Shown: piece by piece, positions 15,972-24,197 of the stretch
How positions within the stretch are numbered: the first letter of the stretch is position 1
Layout of the letters: each line of letters starts with the position of its first letter
Assembly: GCA_027618515.1 (NCBI GenBank)
Contig: JAQCEV010000019.1
Coordinates: forward strand, 1-38,035
Direction: 5' to 3'
Length of the DNA: 38,035 nt
From: Chloroflexota bacterium
Lineage (GTDB): Bacteria; Chloroflexota; Dehalococcoidia; Lucifugimonadales; Australimonadaceae
Program-made: the position numbers and the translations under genes
Notes under the pieces: model-generated
Databases searched by the model: none
What the model was told of the DNA's origin: nothing
Seen by the model: only the letters and a program-made list of their open reading frames with translations

Positions 15972-17317
15972 CGTCTGCTTCTGTCACGGTGCTCGGTGGT
16001 GGGCTCGCTGGCATGACCGCAGCCCTTCGGCTGGCTGAGGCCGGACACCTGGTGACGCTTATCGAACGTCGGCCCTACCTGGGTGGACGCGCGTACTCAT
16101 TCGTGGATAGCGAGACCGGCACGCAGGTGGATAACGGCCAGCACGTATTTCTCGGTTGCTGCACGGCATATGCCCAATTGCTGAACGACGTGGGTACGCT
16201 AGATCAGACGTTCCGCCAATCACGCCTGCGCATCGAAGTCCGAGCACCCAACGGCAAGCGTGGCGTGCTCACCGGCCTCTCCCTGCCCGCCCCCCTTCAC
16301 CTGCTGCCGTCGTTCTTGCGGTATCCCCATATCGGCTGGCGGGAGAAACTTCGGGTCGTCCCTGCCCTGCTCCGCATCCAGCGCGAGCGTAATCGTGACC
16401 GGCCCGGACTGAGGGCAATGAGTTTCGCGGATTGGCTGCGCCAGAATGGGCAGTCGCCACGCGCCATCGCCAACTTCTGGGATCTGATCGTTCTGCCGTC
16501 GTTGAACGATTCATCCGAGAATATTTCGGCGTCAATGGCGTTCATGCTGTTCCAGGTCGCCCTGCTGCAGAACGCCCACGGAGCGGACGTCGGCTACGCA
16601 AAGTCGGGCCTTTCCGATGTCATGGGCGAGCCGATCGCGGCCCAGCTGCGTGAGCTTGGCGCAACGTTGATGCTCGGCCGCACGATCGACCATCTCACGG
16701 TCGACGACAGCGGACGCACGACGGGCTTGACGCTCGCTGATGGCGAGGCAGTGAGCGCCGACTTCTACGTCAGCGCTCTGCCACCGGATGCGATGCTTGG
16801 CCTGCTACCGGAACGATGGCGCGATGATCCTGCGCTCGCGCTAGCCGCGAAGCACACGTGGTCACCCATCGTGAACCTGCACATCTGGTACGACCGGCCT
16901 GTGGGGGATTTCGATTTCGTGGCCTTCATCGACTCACCCGTGCAGTGGGTGTTCAACCGCACGCGCATCGCCGGGCTACCCGGCCCTGGCGACTACCTGA
17001 CGGTATCGCTGAGCGGAGCGTGGGAGCATTGGCCCAAGACGAAAGACGAACTTCGCGAGATCTTTCTGCCTGAGCTCGAACTCCTACTCCCGCAAGCTAA
17101 GGATGCGCAGGTAGAACGATTCGTCGTGGTGAAGGAGCAGCGAGCGACGTTCCGGTCGTTGCCTGGCGCACCAGATAATCGACTGCCAACTCGTACTCCA
17201 ATCGCAAACCTCGTGCTCGCAGGCGACTGGACGGACACAGGGTGGCCAGCGACGATGGAGAGCGCCGTCCGCAGCGGAAATGCCGCAGCCGCAGTCATCC
17301 AGGGGCACGCATCTTGA
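15968..17317 (+). CDS. hpnE: Hydroxysqualene dehydroxylase (FAD-dependent)
   Basis: HpnE reduces hydroxysqualene to squalene, completing the HpnCDE route. The 449-residue flavoprotein has the dinucleotide-binding motif GGGLAG at 10-15, the acidic Glu at about 33, and the PYLGGRAYSF signature of the phytoene-desaturase-like amine oxidase family. A C-terminal FAD segment, LVLAGDWTDTGWPATMESAVRSG, is also present. The GTG start overlaps the hpnD stop as GTGA. The frame is open to 15938, but the Rossmann strand begins directly after this GTG. It overlaps the next gene by TTGA. Confidence 0.92.
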   Translation: MTSASVTVLGGGLAGMTAALRLAEAGHLVTLIERRPYLGGRAYSFVDSETGTQVDNGQHVFLGCCTAYAQLLNDVGTLDQTFRQSRLRIEVRAPNGKRGVLTGLSLPAPLHLLPSFLRYPHIGWREKLRVVPALLRIQRERNRDRPGLRAMSFADWLRQNGQSPRAIANFWDLIVLPSLNDSSENISASMAFMLFQVALLQNAHGADVGYAKSGLSDVMGEPIAAQLRELGATLMLGRTIDHLTVDDSGRTTGLTLADGEAVSADFYVSALPPDAMLGLLPERWRDDPALALAAKHTWSPIVNLHIWYDRPVGDFDFVAFIDSPVQWVFNRTRIAGLPGPGDYLTVSLSGAWEHWPKTKDELREIFLPELELLLPQAKDAQVERFVVVKEQRATFRSLPGAPDNRLPTRTPIANLVLAGDWTDTGWPATMESAVRSGNAAAAVIQGHAS

Positions 17318-18315
17318 AAACCCTCATTTTCGCTCCGTTCTCGACCTCTGGCCTCGCCGCCCTGCGCGACCTGGGCGATATCGTGTACGAACCTTGGACG
17401 GACACGCAGGAGATCCAAGACCCCGAAGAATTGGGCCAGCGGATAGCAGCCGATGGCGTCGACGCACTCGTGGTCGAGATCGACTTCCTCTTCGAGGAGT
17501 TATTCGACGCAGCGCCAGGCCTGCGCTTCGCCGCGATCTGTCGATCGGCCCTTAATCAGGTGGACCTCGAAGCCGCGACGGACCGTGGCGTGGTCATCGC
17601 GCACACGCCCGGGCGCAACGCACAGGCAGTGGCCGAGTTGGTGCTTGGGCACCTGCTGAGTCTCGCACGGCACATCCCACAGGCAAGCGCGTTCGTTGCC
17701 AACGGCCAGTGGGAAGATCCGACCGAGCCTTACACACGGTTCCAAGGCCGTGAGGTCGCTGGTGCCACGCTGGGCCTTGTAGGCTTAGGCCAGATCGGCG
17801 GGCGGGTCGCCCGACTCGCGCGTGGCGTGGGCATGCGTGTGCAGGCCTACGATCCATACGTTTCGCCCGGAACGCGCGCGGCGGCAGGCGTGACGCTGGT
17901 TGACCTCAACACCCTGCTCGCGACGAGCGATTTCGTGTCGATCCACGTCCCGGAGACCATCGAGACAACCGGCATGCTGGACGGCGAAGCGCTCGCCAAG
18001 ATGCGGCCCAACGCCTACCTGGTGAACGTCACATCGCCAACGATCGTGGATCGTGACGCGCTAGTGAACGCGTTGCGCACGGGCAAGCTGGCAGGCGCGG
18101 CCATGGATGTCCATGACTCGCATCCGCTTGCGCCGGACTCGCCATTCATCGACATGCCCAATGTACTTTTGACTCCGCACATCGGGGGCGCGACCAGGGA
18201 AACGATCGAGCGGCACTCAGCCATGGTCGCCGAGGATCTTCGGCGTTTCGCCAGAGGCGCAAAGCCGAAGCACCTGGCGAACCCAGACGTGTGGGCGAGG
18301 CGGCGCAAGCCCTAG
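17314..18315 (+). CDS. D-2-hydroxyacid dehydrogenase-like protein lacking catalytic Arg and Glu
   Basis: The 333-residue protein has the full fold of NAD-dependent D-isomer 2-hydroxyacid dehydrogenases. The cofactor motif GLGQIG is at 157-162 with Asp180 after it, and the TPHIGGAT block carries the catalytic His289. The other two catalytic positions differ. Where the family has Arg in a N-V-S-R-G-like block, this protein has NVTSP with Ser241. Where the catalytic Glu follows DV(F/Y)ExE, it has DVHDSH with His270. Normal hydroxyacid oxidation is therefore doubtful; it may use another chemistry or only bind ligand. The TTG start forms TTGA with the hpnE stop, coupling it to the hopanoid genes. 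Confidence 0.85.
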   Translation: MKTLIFAPFSTSGLAALRDLGDIVYEPWTDTQEIQDPEELGQRIAADGVDALVVEIDFLFEELFDAAPGLRFAAICRSALNQVDLEAATDRGVVIAHTPGRNAQAVAELVLGHLLSLARHIPQASAFVANGQWEDPTEPYTRFQGREVAGATLGLVGLGQIGGRVARLARGVGMRVQAYDPYVSPGTRAAAGVTLVDLNTLLATSDFVSIHVPETIETTGMLDGEALAKMRPNAYLVNVTSPTIVDRDALVNALRTGKLAGAAMDVHDSHPLAPDSPFIDMPNVLLTPHIGGATRETIERHSAMVAEDLRRFARGAKPKHLANPDVWARRRKP

Positions 18316-18329
18316 CCCCGTGCCGGTGC

Positions 18330-18335
18330 TAATCT
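18330..18335 (+). promoter_or_regulatory. Candidate -10 element for leaderless EamA transporter mRNA
   Basis: TAATCT sits 6 nt upstream of the GTG start at 18342. Transcription from it would begin at or next to the start codon, which fits a leaderless mRNA and the lack of a clear ribosome binding site. No strong -35 is visible. Confidence 0.3.
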
Positions 18336-18341
18336 TGGGCG

Positions 18342-19277
18342 GTGCTCGGCATCGTCTTCACCCTTATTTCAGCCTTCTTCTTCGGCATCTCCACCGTGAG
18401 CATGCGTAGAGGCGTGGCGTCGGGGTCTGCGCTTAACGGGCTCTACCTGACCCTGCTACCAGGGGTACCGTTGTTCTGGCTGGCCGCGCTGGCCACCGGT
18501 CAGCTATTCGAGATCGACCGCCTCGATCGCACCGACGTGCTGCTGCTGATCGCGGCAGGGTTAGTGCACTTCATCGTGGGCCGCTACTGCACGCTACGTG
18601 CCATGGCAGCACTCGGAGCGAACCGGGCATCGACCGTCATAGTCACGTCGGTGCTCGTATCGGTAGGGCTGGCGGTGCTCTTCCTGGGTGAGGGCATCAC
18701 TCCGCTCATGGGAGTCGGCATCGCTCTCGTGATCGTGGGGCCAGCGGTCGCTGCGGGCAGTTCGAAACCCAAGCGAACGCCCGTCGCGGTAGCAGCGCCC
18801 GCAGCAGGCACCACTGCCGTTTCATACGACGATCTTCCACGTGCTCGCCTTGTGCGCGGATACAGTTGGGCTATCGTCAATGCAGTGGCATTCGGCACCA
18901 GCCCGTTGTTCATCCGCGAGGCGCTGGGCGACACGGGGTTAGGCGTGTTGGGCGGAGCCATCTCCTACACTGCCGCAGGAGTCTTGCTCGTGGCCGTGCT
19001 ACTCATGCCGGGACAGATACAGAGTGTCCGGTCTGTCGATCCGACAACACGCAACTGGTTCTTGGTCAGCGCTCTCACCATCATGGTCGCGCAGACGTTT
19101 CGGTTCTTGGGCATCGCCCACGCACCGGTGACAGTTGCGGTGCCGTTGCTGCGCGGTGGCGCCGTGTTCATCTACATCATGTCCTACTACGTGAATCGCG
19201 ATATCGAGAGCTTCAGCGGCAAGGTCATCCTTGGCACAGGCATCGCCCTGGTTGGCGCGATAGCGTTGGTGATCTAG
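18342..19277 (+). CDS. EamA/DMT superfamily transporter
   Basis: The 311-residue protein has about ten membrane segments arranged as two five-helix EamA-type halves, separated by a polar Ala/Pro-rich linker near residues 144-170. ANRASTVIVTSVLVSVGLAVLFLGEGITPLMGVGIALVIVG is the usual end of the first half (given here only as its family pattern). The substrate is unknown; the context of a sugar kinase, MFS transporter and aldolase suggests a small polar metabolite. It starts with GTG 26 nt after the dehydrogenase-like gene and ends 2 nt before the kinase. Confidence 0.82.
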   Translation: MLGIVFTLISAFFFGISTVSMRRGVASGSALNGLYLTLLPGVPLFWLAALATGQLFEIDRLDRTDVLLLIAAGLVHFIVGRYCTLRAMAALGANRASTVIVTSVLVSVGLAVLFLGEGITPLMGVGIALVIVGPAVAAGSSKPKRTPVAVAAPAAGTTAVSYDDLPRARLVRGYSWAIVNAVAFGTSPLFIREALGDTGLGVLGGAISYTAAGVLLVAVLLMPGQIQSVRSVDPTTRNWFLVSALTIMVAQTFRFLGIAHAPVTVAVPLLRGGAVFIYIMSYYVNRDIESFSGKVILGTGIALVGAIALVI

Positions 19278-19279
19278 CC

Positions 19280-20770
19280 ATGGCAGCCGAATACGTACTC
19301 GCACTAGACCTCGGCAGCAGTGGCATCCGCGCGGCGGTGGTGTCGAGCGATTGGCGCATCATCGGCGAGGCGGGACGTCCGTACCGCACGTATCCCAGCG
19401 AGGGGAACGCCGAGCGTTTCGCACCCGCAGAGCTACGCAGGCGTGTCATTGACTGCTTGGCTGGCGCCATTCAAGCGGCTGGAGTAGCGCCTGACGCGAT
19501 CTCGCGCATCGCGATAACCGCGCAACGCGGAGGTACGGCGTTCATCGATGCGCAGGGCGAAACGCTGTATGTCGGCCCGAACACGGACGTACGGGCGGTC
19601 TTCGAGGGGGCGTCAATAGACGACCTACTGGCACCGGAGGTATACGCGACGACAGGCCACCTGCCGTCGATGTTCCTGGCGCCCGCGAAACTGCACTGGT
19701 GGCGCGAGCATCACCCACGACAAGCACGCCGCATCGCGAAGGTCGCGTCACTGGGAGGCTGGGCAGCGCACCAACTCACGGGCGCTTTCGGCGAGACGGC
19801 ATCCACGTTAGTGGAAGCGGGATTGGCTGACGTGACCACAGGCCAGCCTGCCGTGGCGTTGCTCGCGCAGTTGGAGGTATCGCTAGATGCGCTACCGGAC
19901 CTCGTCAGCGAAGGGGCGGTCATCGGTACGCTGAACCGCGCAGCAGCCGAAGCGACAGGCGTCACCGTTGGCACGCCAGTCGCCCTGGCGGGCCCGGACG
20001 CGCAGGTCGCGGCGGTGGGCGCAGGCACCATTCGCTCCGGTGACACCGTCGTGGTCGCAGGCTGGAGCGCACCGGTGCAGCGAGTAACCGTCGCGCCAAG
20101 GTTCGACCCCGCGCGGCGCACGTGGGTGGCGCGCCACGCGCTCGAAGGACGCTGGGTCGCCGAGGCCAATCCTGGAGACACGGGTAGGACTCTCGACACG
20201 GTTCGTCGGATGCTTGGGCCAGGCATGACGCTTCAACGATTCGATCGCCTCGCAGCGACAGCACCGGAACGCGATCTGCCCATCGTCGCCACATGGGGGC
20301 CCCGCGCGTTAGATATGTCGAACCCTGGCATGTCAGTCGGAGGATTGATCGCTCCGGCGCCCATCACGTACCAGGGCATCGACGCAGGTGCGGTTGCTCG
20401 GGCGACCCTGGAGAATATCGCGTTCGCTATCCGAGAGTGTTTGATTCTGGTGGACGAGGTCGCGGGGGTCGCCGCCAAGGACCAACCGCTCACGTTGACT
20501 GGCGGCATGGCCAACAGCCAGGTGTTCGCGTCCATGCTGGCAGCCGTCGTAGGCAAGCCCGTACGGCGTCAGTCAGCACGTGCCACAGCCATAGGCGCTG
20601 CGCTGGTGTCCACGTTGGCCGCAAGTGACGTTGACATTGCAGCTACCGACATCGCGTCACAGGCGACTGACGTGACACCGTCATCAGCAGATGTACGCGA
20701 CGCCACCGAACGTTATGAGCGCTGGTTGTACGTGCGAAGCAAGCTCGACGCGCTCGCGGAGGAAATCTAG
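19280..20770 (+). CDS. FGGY family carbohydrate kinase
   Basis: The 496-residue ATP-dependent sugar or polyol kinase is of the xylulokinase/FGGY type. The N-terminal phosphate-binding loop is LALDLGSSGIR at about 8-18. NTDVRA holds the Asp-x-Arg substrate motif, and AGPDAQVAAVGAG carries the catalytic Asp expected before the second domain. The C-terminal adenosine-binding region is LTGGMANSQVFASMLA. In the usual Gly-Thr-Ser segment this protein reads VVAGWSAPVQ, a deviation. The frame is open from 18866, but the ATG at 19280 lies directly at the conserved N-terminus and 2 nt after the transporter stop. The substrate is not predictable by eye. Confidence 0.85.
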   Translation: MAAEYVLALDLGSSGIRAAVVSSDWRIIGEAGRPYRTYPSEGNAERFAPAELRRRVIDCLAGAIQAAGVAPDAISRIAITAQRGGTAFIDAQGETLYVGPNTDVRAVFEGASIDDLLAPEVYATTGHLPSMFLAPAKLHWWREHHPRQARRIAKVASLGGWAAHQLTGAFGETASTLVEAGLADVTTGQPAVALLAQLEVSLDALPDLVSEGAVIGTLNRAAAEATGVTVGTPVALAGPDAQVAAVGAGTIRSGDTVVVAGWSAPVQRVTVAPRFDPARRTWVARHALEGRWVAEANPGDTGRTLDTVRRMLGPGMTLQRFDRLAATAPERDLPIVATWGPRALDMSNPGMSVGGLIAPAPITYQGIDAGAVARATLENIAFAIRECLILVDEVAGVAAKDQPLTLTGGMANSQVFASMLAAVVGKPVRRQSARATAIGAALVSTLAASDVDIAATDIASQATDVTPSSADVRDATERYERWLYVRSKLDALAEEI

Positions 20771-22036
20771 GTGGCTCGGGAAGCCAAACAGATACCCAAG
20801 CGACGCGTCGTCTGGAGCCTCAATGCCGTCGCGTTTTCTTGGAGCGTTGGCCTGGGCGCTGCCGTCCCGGTGATCCCGCTGCTTGCCATGCAACTGCAAG
20901 ACCACATCGCGCTAGCAGGGCTCGTGATCACGATGGGGGGAGCAGGTCGGCTGACGGTGTCCTACGCAACCGGATTCATGCTCGACCGATTCGGTCGGCG
21001 CCGAGTAGCCCTAGTCGGCGTGACGATCAGGATGATTTTCTCGTTCGCTGAGGGGCTTTCGCCAACCTACCTGGCGCTGGTTGGTTCGCGGTTCATGTCA
21101 GGGGTGGGCACCGCCATCTGGGGCACGGGACTTGCCACGATCACTGCGGACATCTCCACCCGTGCGGACCGAGGTTCGATCACAGGGAGTCGCCAGGGGT
21201 TCATGCATCTGGGCATGGTGATCGGGCCAATCGTGGGGGCCGCCGCATGGGCAGCAACCGGCGATATCCGCGTGCCGTTCATGATCAACGGGGTCAGCAA
21301 GGCCATCTGCCTCTTGATCTTCCTGTTCATGATGGTCGAGACGCGGTCGCTATCTGATGACGACGACGCGCAAGTACCAGCGACTCCTGCCAAGTCAGCG
21401 GCTGAGTCAACCGTCCCCAAACAGGGGCTGCTCACTACCTGGCGAGCGGTTTTCGCATCGGGATTCATCCTCGTCCTAGTCGGGCTGTTCGCGGCAGGGC
21501 TGTTCCGAGCCGCCGTCGGCGACACCATGATCCCTGTCTACGTCCGCAATGAACTGGGCCTGCCACAGTCCGCATTGGGCTTCGTGCTGAGCACGATCGG
21601 TGTCGGCGGGCTTGGAGCGTCGTTCATCGGCGGTCGGATGGCGGATCGATTCGGCGTGGGTTCGGTGATGATTCCTGGCGCGCTGATCACAGCGGCGGGG
21701 ATGGGCCTACTGATCGCGGGGCCGGGAGCGTTGGGGCTGATCATCCTCGGTGCGGTGCTTGGCGCTGGCGTGACGCTCGTGCACGTGGGCACCAACGCCT
21801 TCGCCATCGACATCTCGCCGCGCGGTAGGCGTGGGCGATTCTTCGGGCAGACGCAGGCCGCGATGCACTCCGCCGCCCTGGTGGGCCCGATCGCAGTGGG
21901 GGCCATCGCCGACTGGGCCGGGTTCGGCCCAGCCTTCGGCGCCATCGCTGTGTTCTTCGTCATCATGGTGCCCATCGGCGTCATGATGGCCCGCCACAAG
22001 GTCACCAAGACCAACGCAGGGGCCGGAGTCAGCTAG
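20771..22036 (+). CDS. Major facilitator superfamily transporter
   Basis: The 421-residue integral membrane protein shows the twelve-helix MFS pattern. The loop 2-3 signature is GFMLDRFGRRRVALVG, and its second-half counterpart is GGRMADRFGVGS. A polar central loop near residues 195-220 separates the halves. It probably exports or imports a metabolite linked to the adjacent kinase and aldolase, though drug-efflux-type relatives share the same motifs. The GTG start follows the kinase stop with no gap, and GAGGA lies 7 nt upstream. Confidence 0.87.
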   Translation: MAREAKQIPKRRVVWSLNAVAFSWSVGLGAAVPVIPLLAMQLQDHIALAGLVITMGGAGRLTVSYATGFMLDRFGRRRVALVGVTIRMIFSFAEGLSPTYLALVGSRFMSGVGTAIWGTGLATITADISTRADRGSITGSRQGFMHLGMVIGPIVGAAAWAATGDIRVPFMINGVSKAICLLIFLFMMVETRSLSDDDDAQVPATPAKSAAESTVPKQGLLTTWRAVFASGFILVLVGLFAAGLFRAAVGDTMIPVYVRNELGLPQSALGFVLSTIGVGGLGASFIGGRMADRFGVGSVMIPGALITAAGMGLLIAGPGALGLIILGAVLGAGVTLVHVGTNAFAIDISPRGRRGRFFGQTQAAMHSAALVGPIAVGAIADWAGFGPAFGAIAVFFVIMVPIGVMMARHKVTKTNAGAGVS

Positions 22037-22064
22037 ATATCTGGATGCGAAGGCGTCCCCTTGC

Positions 22065-22070
22065 TATCCT
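22065..22070 (+). promoter_or_regulatory. Candidate -10 element for leaderless aldolase mRNA
   Basis: TATCCT ends 7 nt before the GTG at 22078, so transcription would start at about the start codon. There is no ribosome binding site before that GTG, which fits a leaderless transcript. The -35 region is not convincing. Confidence 0.35.
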
Positions 22071-22077
22071 GCGCCTC

Positions 22078-22746
22078 GTGAACAACTGGATCGAGATTCG
22101 CCAAGCCGCCCTCGACGCCGCGCAGGTGATGCTGCGCGACGGACTCGTCGTCGGCACCTCCGGCAACGTGAGCGCCCGCTGCACGGACGATTCCCTGGCC
22201 ATAACCGCGTCCGGCACTGACTACGCCGCTATGACGCTCGACGACATCGTCGTGGTGGATTTTGATGGGGAGCCCATCGTCGGAGACGCGATTCCCTCGA
22301 CCGAGATGCTGATGCACGCGGCGATCTACCGCGCTCGACCCGGCGTGGGCGCGGTGATGCACACGCATTCCGCCTACGCCAGTGGCTTGGCGGTCGCCGG
22401 GCAGCCGCTGCCACCGTTGATCGACGAGATCGTGGTTCACCTTGGCGGTGCGATCGAGGTTTCCGAGTACGCATTCCCCGGCACCGAGGAGCTCGGCGAT
22501 CGGGTGGTCGTGGCTCTTGGTGAGCGTAACGCGGCGCTGATCCGCAATCACGGGCTGGTGGGCGTAGGCAAGACACCCACCGAGGCGCTGCGGGCCTGCC
22601 AAATCACGGAACACTCAGCACGCATCTACTCCATCGCGAAGACGGTGGGGGTGCCCCAGGAGATCCCCGCAGATGCGGTGGAAACGGAGATCGAGTTATT
22701 CCGGATGCATCAGGCCGTTGAGGCCCAGCTCAAGGAAGACCGATGA
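22078..22746 (+). CDS. Class II aldolase/adducin family protein
   Basis: The 222-residue Zn-dependent aldolase or epimerase is of the fuculose-1-phosphate aldolase/AraD type. GTSGNVS at 26-32 is the phosphate-binding loop, Glu76 (STEMLMH) is the catalytic acid/base, and His95, His97 (MHTHS) and His158 (RNHGLVGVG) are the metal ligands, all intact. It would cleave or epimerise a sugar phosphate, plausibly the product of the nearby FGGY kinase. GTG 22078 starts directly at the domain; ATG 22045 in the same frame is an alternative that adds 11 basic residues. It overlaps the next gene by ATGA. Confidence 0.9.
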   Translation: MNNWIEIRQAALDAAQVMLRDGLVVGTSGNVSARCTDDSLAITASGTDYAAMTLDDIVVVDFDGEPIVGDAIPSTEMLMHAAIYRARPGVGAVMHTHSAYASGLAVAGQPLPPLIDEIVVHLGGAIEVSEYAFPGTEELGDRVVVALGERNAALIRNHGLVGVGKTPTEALRACQITEHSARIYSIAKTVGVPQEIPADAVETEIELFRMHQAVEAQLKEDR

Positions 22747-23114
22747 AGATTCCTGCATTCCTCCTTCGGCGGCTATACGTGAAGGGCAGCCTAGCGACCA
22801 CGCTGGACGGTTTCGAGTTCCAGATACGCAACAAGCTGGGCTCAGGCTATGCGCGTGGGCTGCTGCCCCTAACGCTGAACGGCGACGAACTAGACATGGC
22901 CCGCACGACGTTCGAGATCGACGGCAAAATAGTCACGTTCGACGCCGTATCCAACGACACTCCGTTCACCCTTGCGATGAACAAGACCACGACGATCGCC
23001 TATACCGGTGGCGCCATCGCGGAGGGCGACCACAAGGTCGGCATGCGCTTCGAGGTGGCGGGACTTGGCGAGCTGGGGTTCGACTTCACTGACGCGGCTT
23101 CGGCCAGGGGCTAG
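22743..23114 (+). CDS. Small conserved-looking protein, unknown function
   Basis: The 123-residue protein overlaps the aldolase by ATGA at 22743-22746, so it is translationally coupled to it. It begins MKIPAFLLRRLYVKGSL, which is amphipathic and basic, then has a beta-rich body: FEFQIRNKLGSGYARGLLPLTLNG, TFEIDGKIVTF, FTLAMNKTTTI, and GMRFEVAGLGELGFDFTD. I think I have seen this pattern in other bacteria as a short uncharacterised protein, but I cannot name it. No metal site or catalytic motif stands out. A membrane-surface beta-sandwich is one possible reading. Confidence 0.75.
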   Translation: MKIPAFLLRRLYVKGSLATTLDGFEFQIRNKLGSGYARGLLPLTLNGDELDMARTTFEIDGKIVTFDAVSNDTPFTLAMNKTTTIAYTGGAIAEGDHKVGMRFEVAGLGELGFDFTDAASARG

Positions 23115-23125
23115 GGGGAACAGGG

Positions 23126-24118
23126 ATGACCTCGTCCTTTCTACCGCCCCCGGCTGGCGTTGGCGCTCGCGTGGTCGCTGTAACTGGCGCATCGGGGTAC
23201 ATCGGCGAGCGAATCGTGGAGCGACTCGTGGCTGAGCCGTCCATCGAGCGAGTCATCGGAATCGATGTACGACCGTCGCCCATCGAACACGCCAAGCTGA
23301 CGTCGGTTGTGCGTGACGTTACGGCGCCGCTGGACACGTTGTTCAAGCGTGCTCGCGTGGACACCGTGTTGCATCTTGCCTTCGTGTTGCGCCAGCTTCG
23401 TGATCGCGATGAGAGTCGCCGCATGAACGTGGGTGGCGCCTCAAACGTGCTGTGGGCTTGCGAGGCTGCGGGCGTGATGCGCGTCGTACTGATGTCTAGC
23501 TCTACCGTGTATGGCCCTCACCCGGACAACGACCATCTGCTGATCGAGGACGCTCCATTGCGGCCCCCTCCAGATTTCAACTACGCCAACGATAAAGCGA
23601 TAGTGGAGTGGTTCTACCGCAGCTACGGCGAGCAGCGAAAGAACACACAGGTATCCATCCTGCGCGGATGCGTGGTGATGGGGCCGATGGTCGACAATTT
23701 CATAACTCAAGCACTGAACAAGCCTGTGCTCATAGCAGTCGGGCGTGACGACCCGGAGATGCAGTTCGTCCACGAGGAAGACCTCACAGAGATATTGTGG
23801 CGCTTCATCAAAGAGGCCCACCCTGGCACATTCAACGTCGCCGGGCCTGGGACGATCTCGTGGTCAGAGGTGGTCAAGATGGCCCACAAGCGGCTACTGC
23901 GCTTCTCCGCGCCGGTGGCGTATGGGCTCACCAACCTCACGTGGCGATTGCGATTGCAGAACGACGCGCCCGGCGTGGGGCTGGACTACATCCGCTGGCC
24001 CTGGACCGTGAGTACAGATCGCGTCGAGAAGGAACTGCGCTTCAAGTTCAAGCACTCGTCGCGTGACGCGGTCGAATCGTACCTTGGGGAGCCGCCCGAG
24101 CTACCCGTGAACCAGTAG
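23126..24118 (+). CDS. NAD-dependent epimerase/dehydratase (extended SDR)
   Basis: The 330-residue protein is an extended SDR with the cofactor loop TGASGYIG at 20-27, Asp48 after the second strand (GIDVRP), a Ser-rich active-site strand SSSTVYGP near 124-131, and Tyr153-x3-Lys157 in YANDK. It resembles UDP-sugar epimerases and bacterial steroid/sugar SDRs; the substrate is unknown. GGGGGAACAGGG upstream gives a good ribosome binding site. It is the last gene of the long plus-strand block, followed by a 266-nt gap and the suf promoter. No terminator is seen after it. Confidence 0.85.
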   Translation: MTSSFLPPPAGVGARVVAVTGASGYIGERIVERLVAEPSIERVIGIDVRPSPIEHAKLTSVVRDVTAPLDTLFKRARVDTVLHLAFVLRQLRDRDESRRMNVGGASNVLWACEAAGVMRVVLMSSSTVYGPHPDNDHLLIEDAPLRPPPDFNYANDKAIVEWFYRSYGEQRKNTQVSILRGCVVMGPMVDNFITQALNKPVLIAVGRDDPEMQFVHEEDLTEILWRFIKEAHPGTFNVAGPGTISWSEVVKMAHKRLLRFSAPVAYGLTNLTWRLRLQNDAPGVGLDYIRWPWTVSTDRVEKELRFKFKHSSRDAVESYLGEPPELPVNQ

Positions 24119-24197
24119 CTACTCCACTGTCAGTGCTCCCCGTTCGAGAGGACGCAGAGGACCCGCTCGCCCCTTAAATGCCGTGTGCGAGCACGCG

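Noticed and set aside
18866-19279. Upstream extension of the FGGY kinase frame
   Set aside because: It overlaps the EamA transporter gene and encodes Arg/His-rich low-complexity sequence; the kinase fold begins at the ATG at 19280.
22033-22614. Long minus-strand ORF (193 aa) opposite the class II aldolase gene
   Set aside because: It lies entirely opposite a gene with an intact active site; its composition is that of a shadow frame in GC-rich DNA and no family motif is visible.
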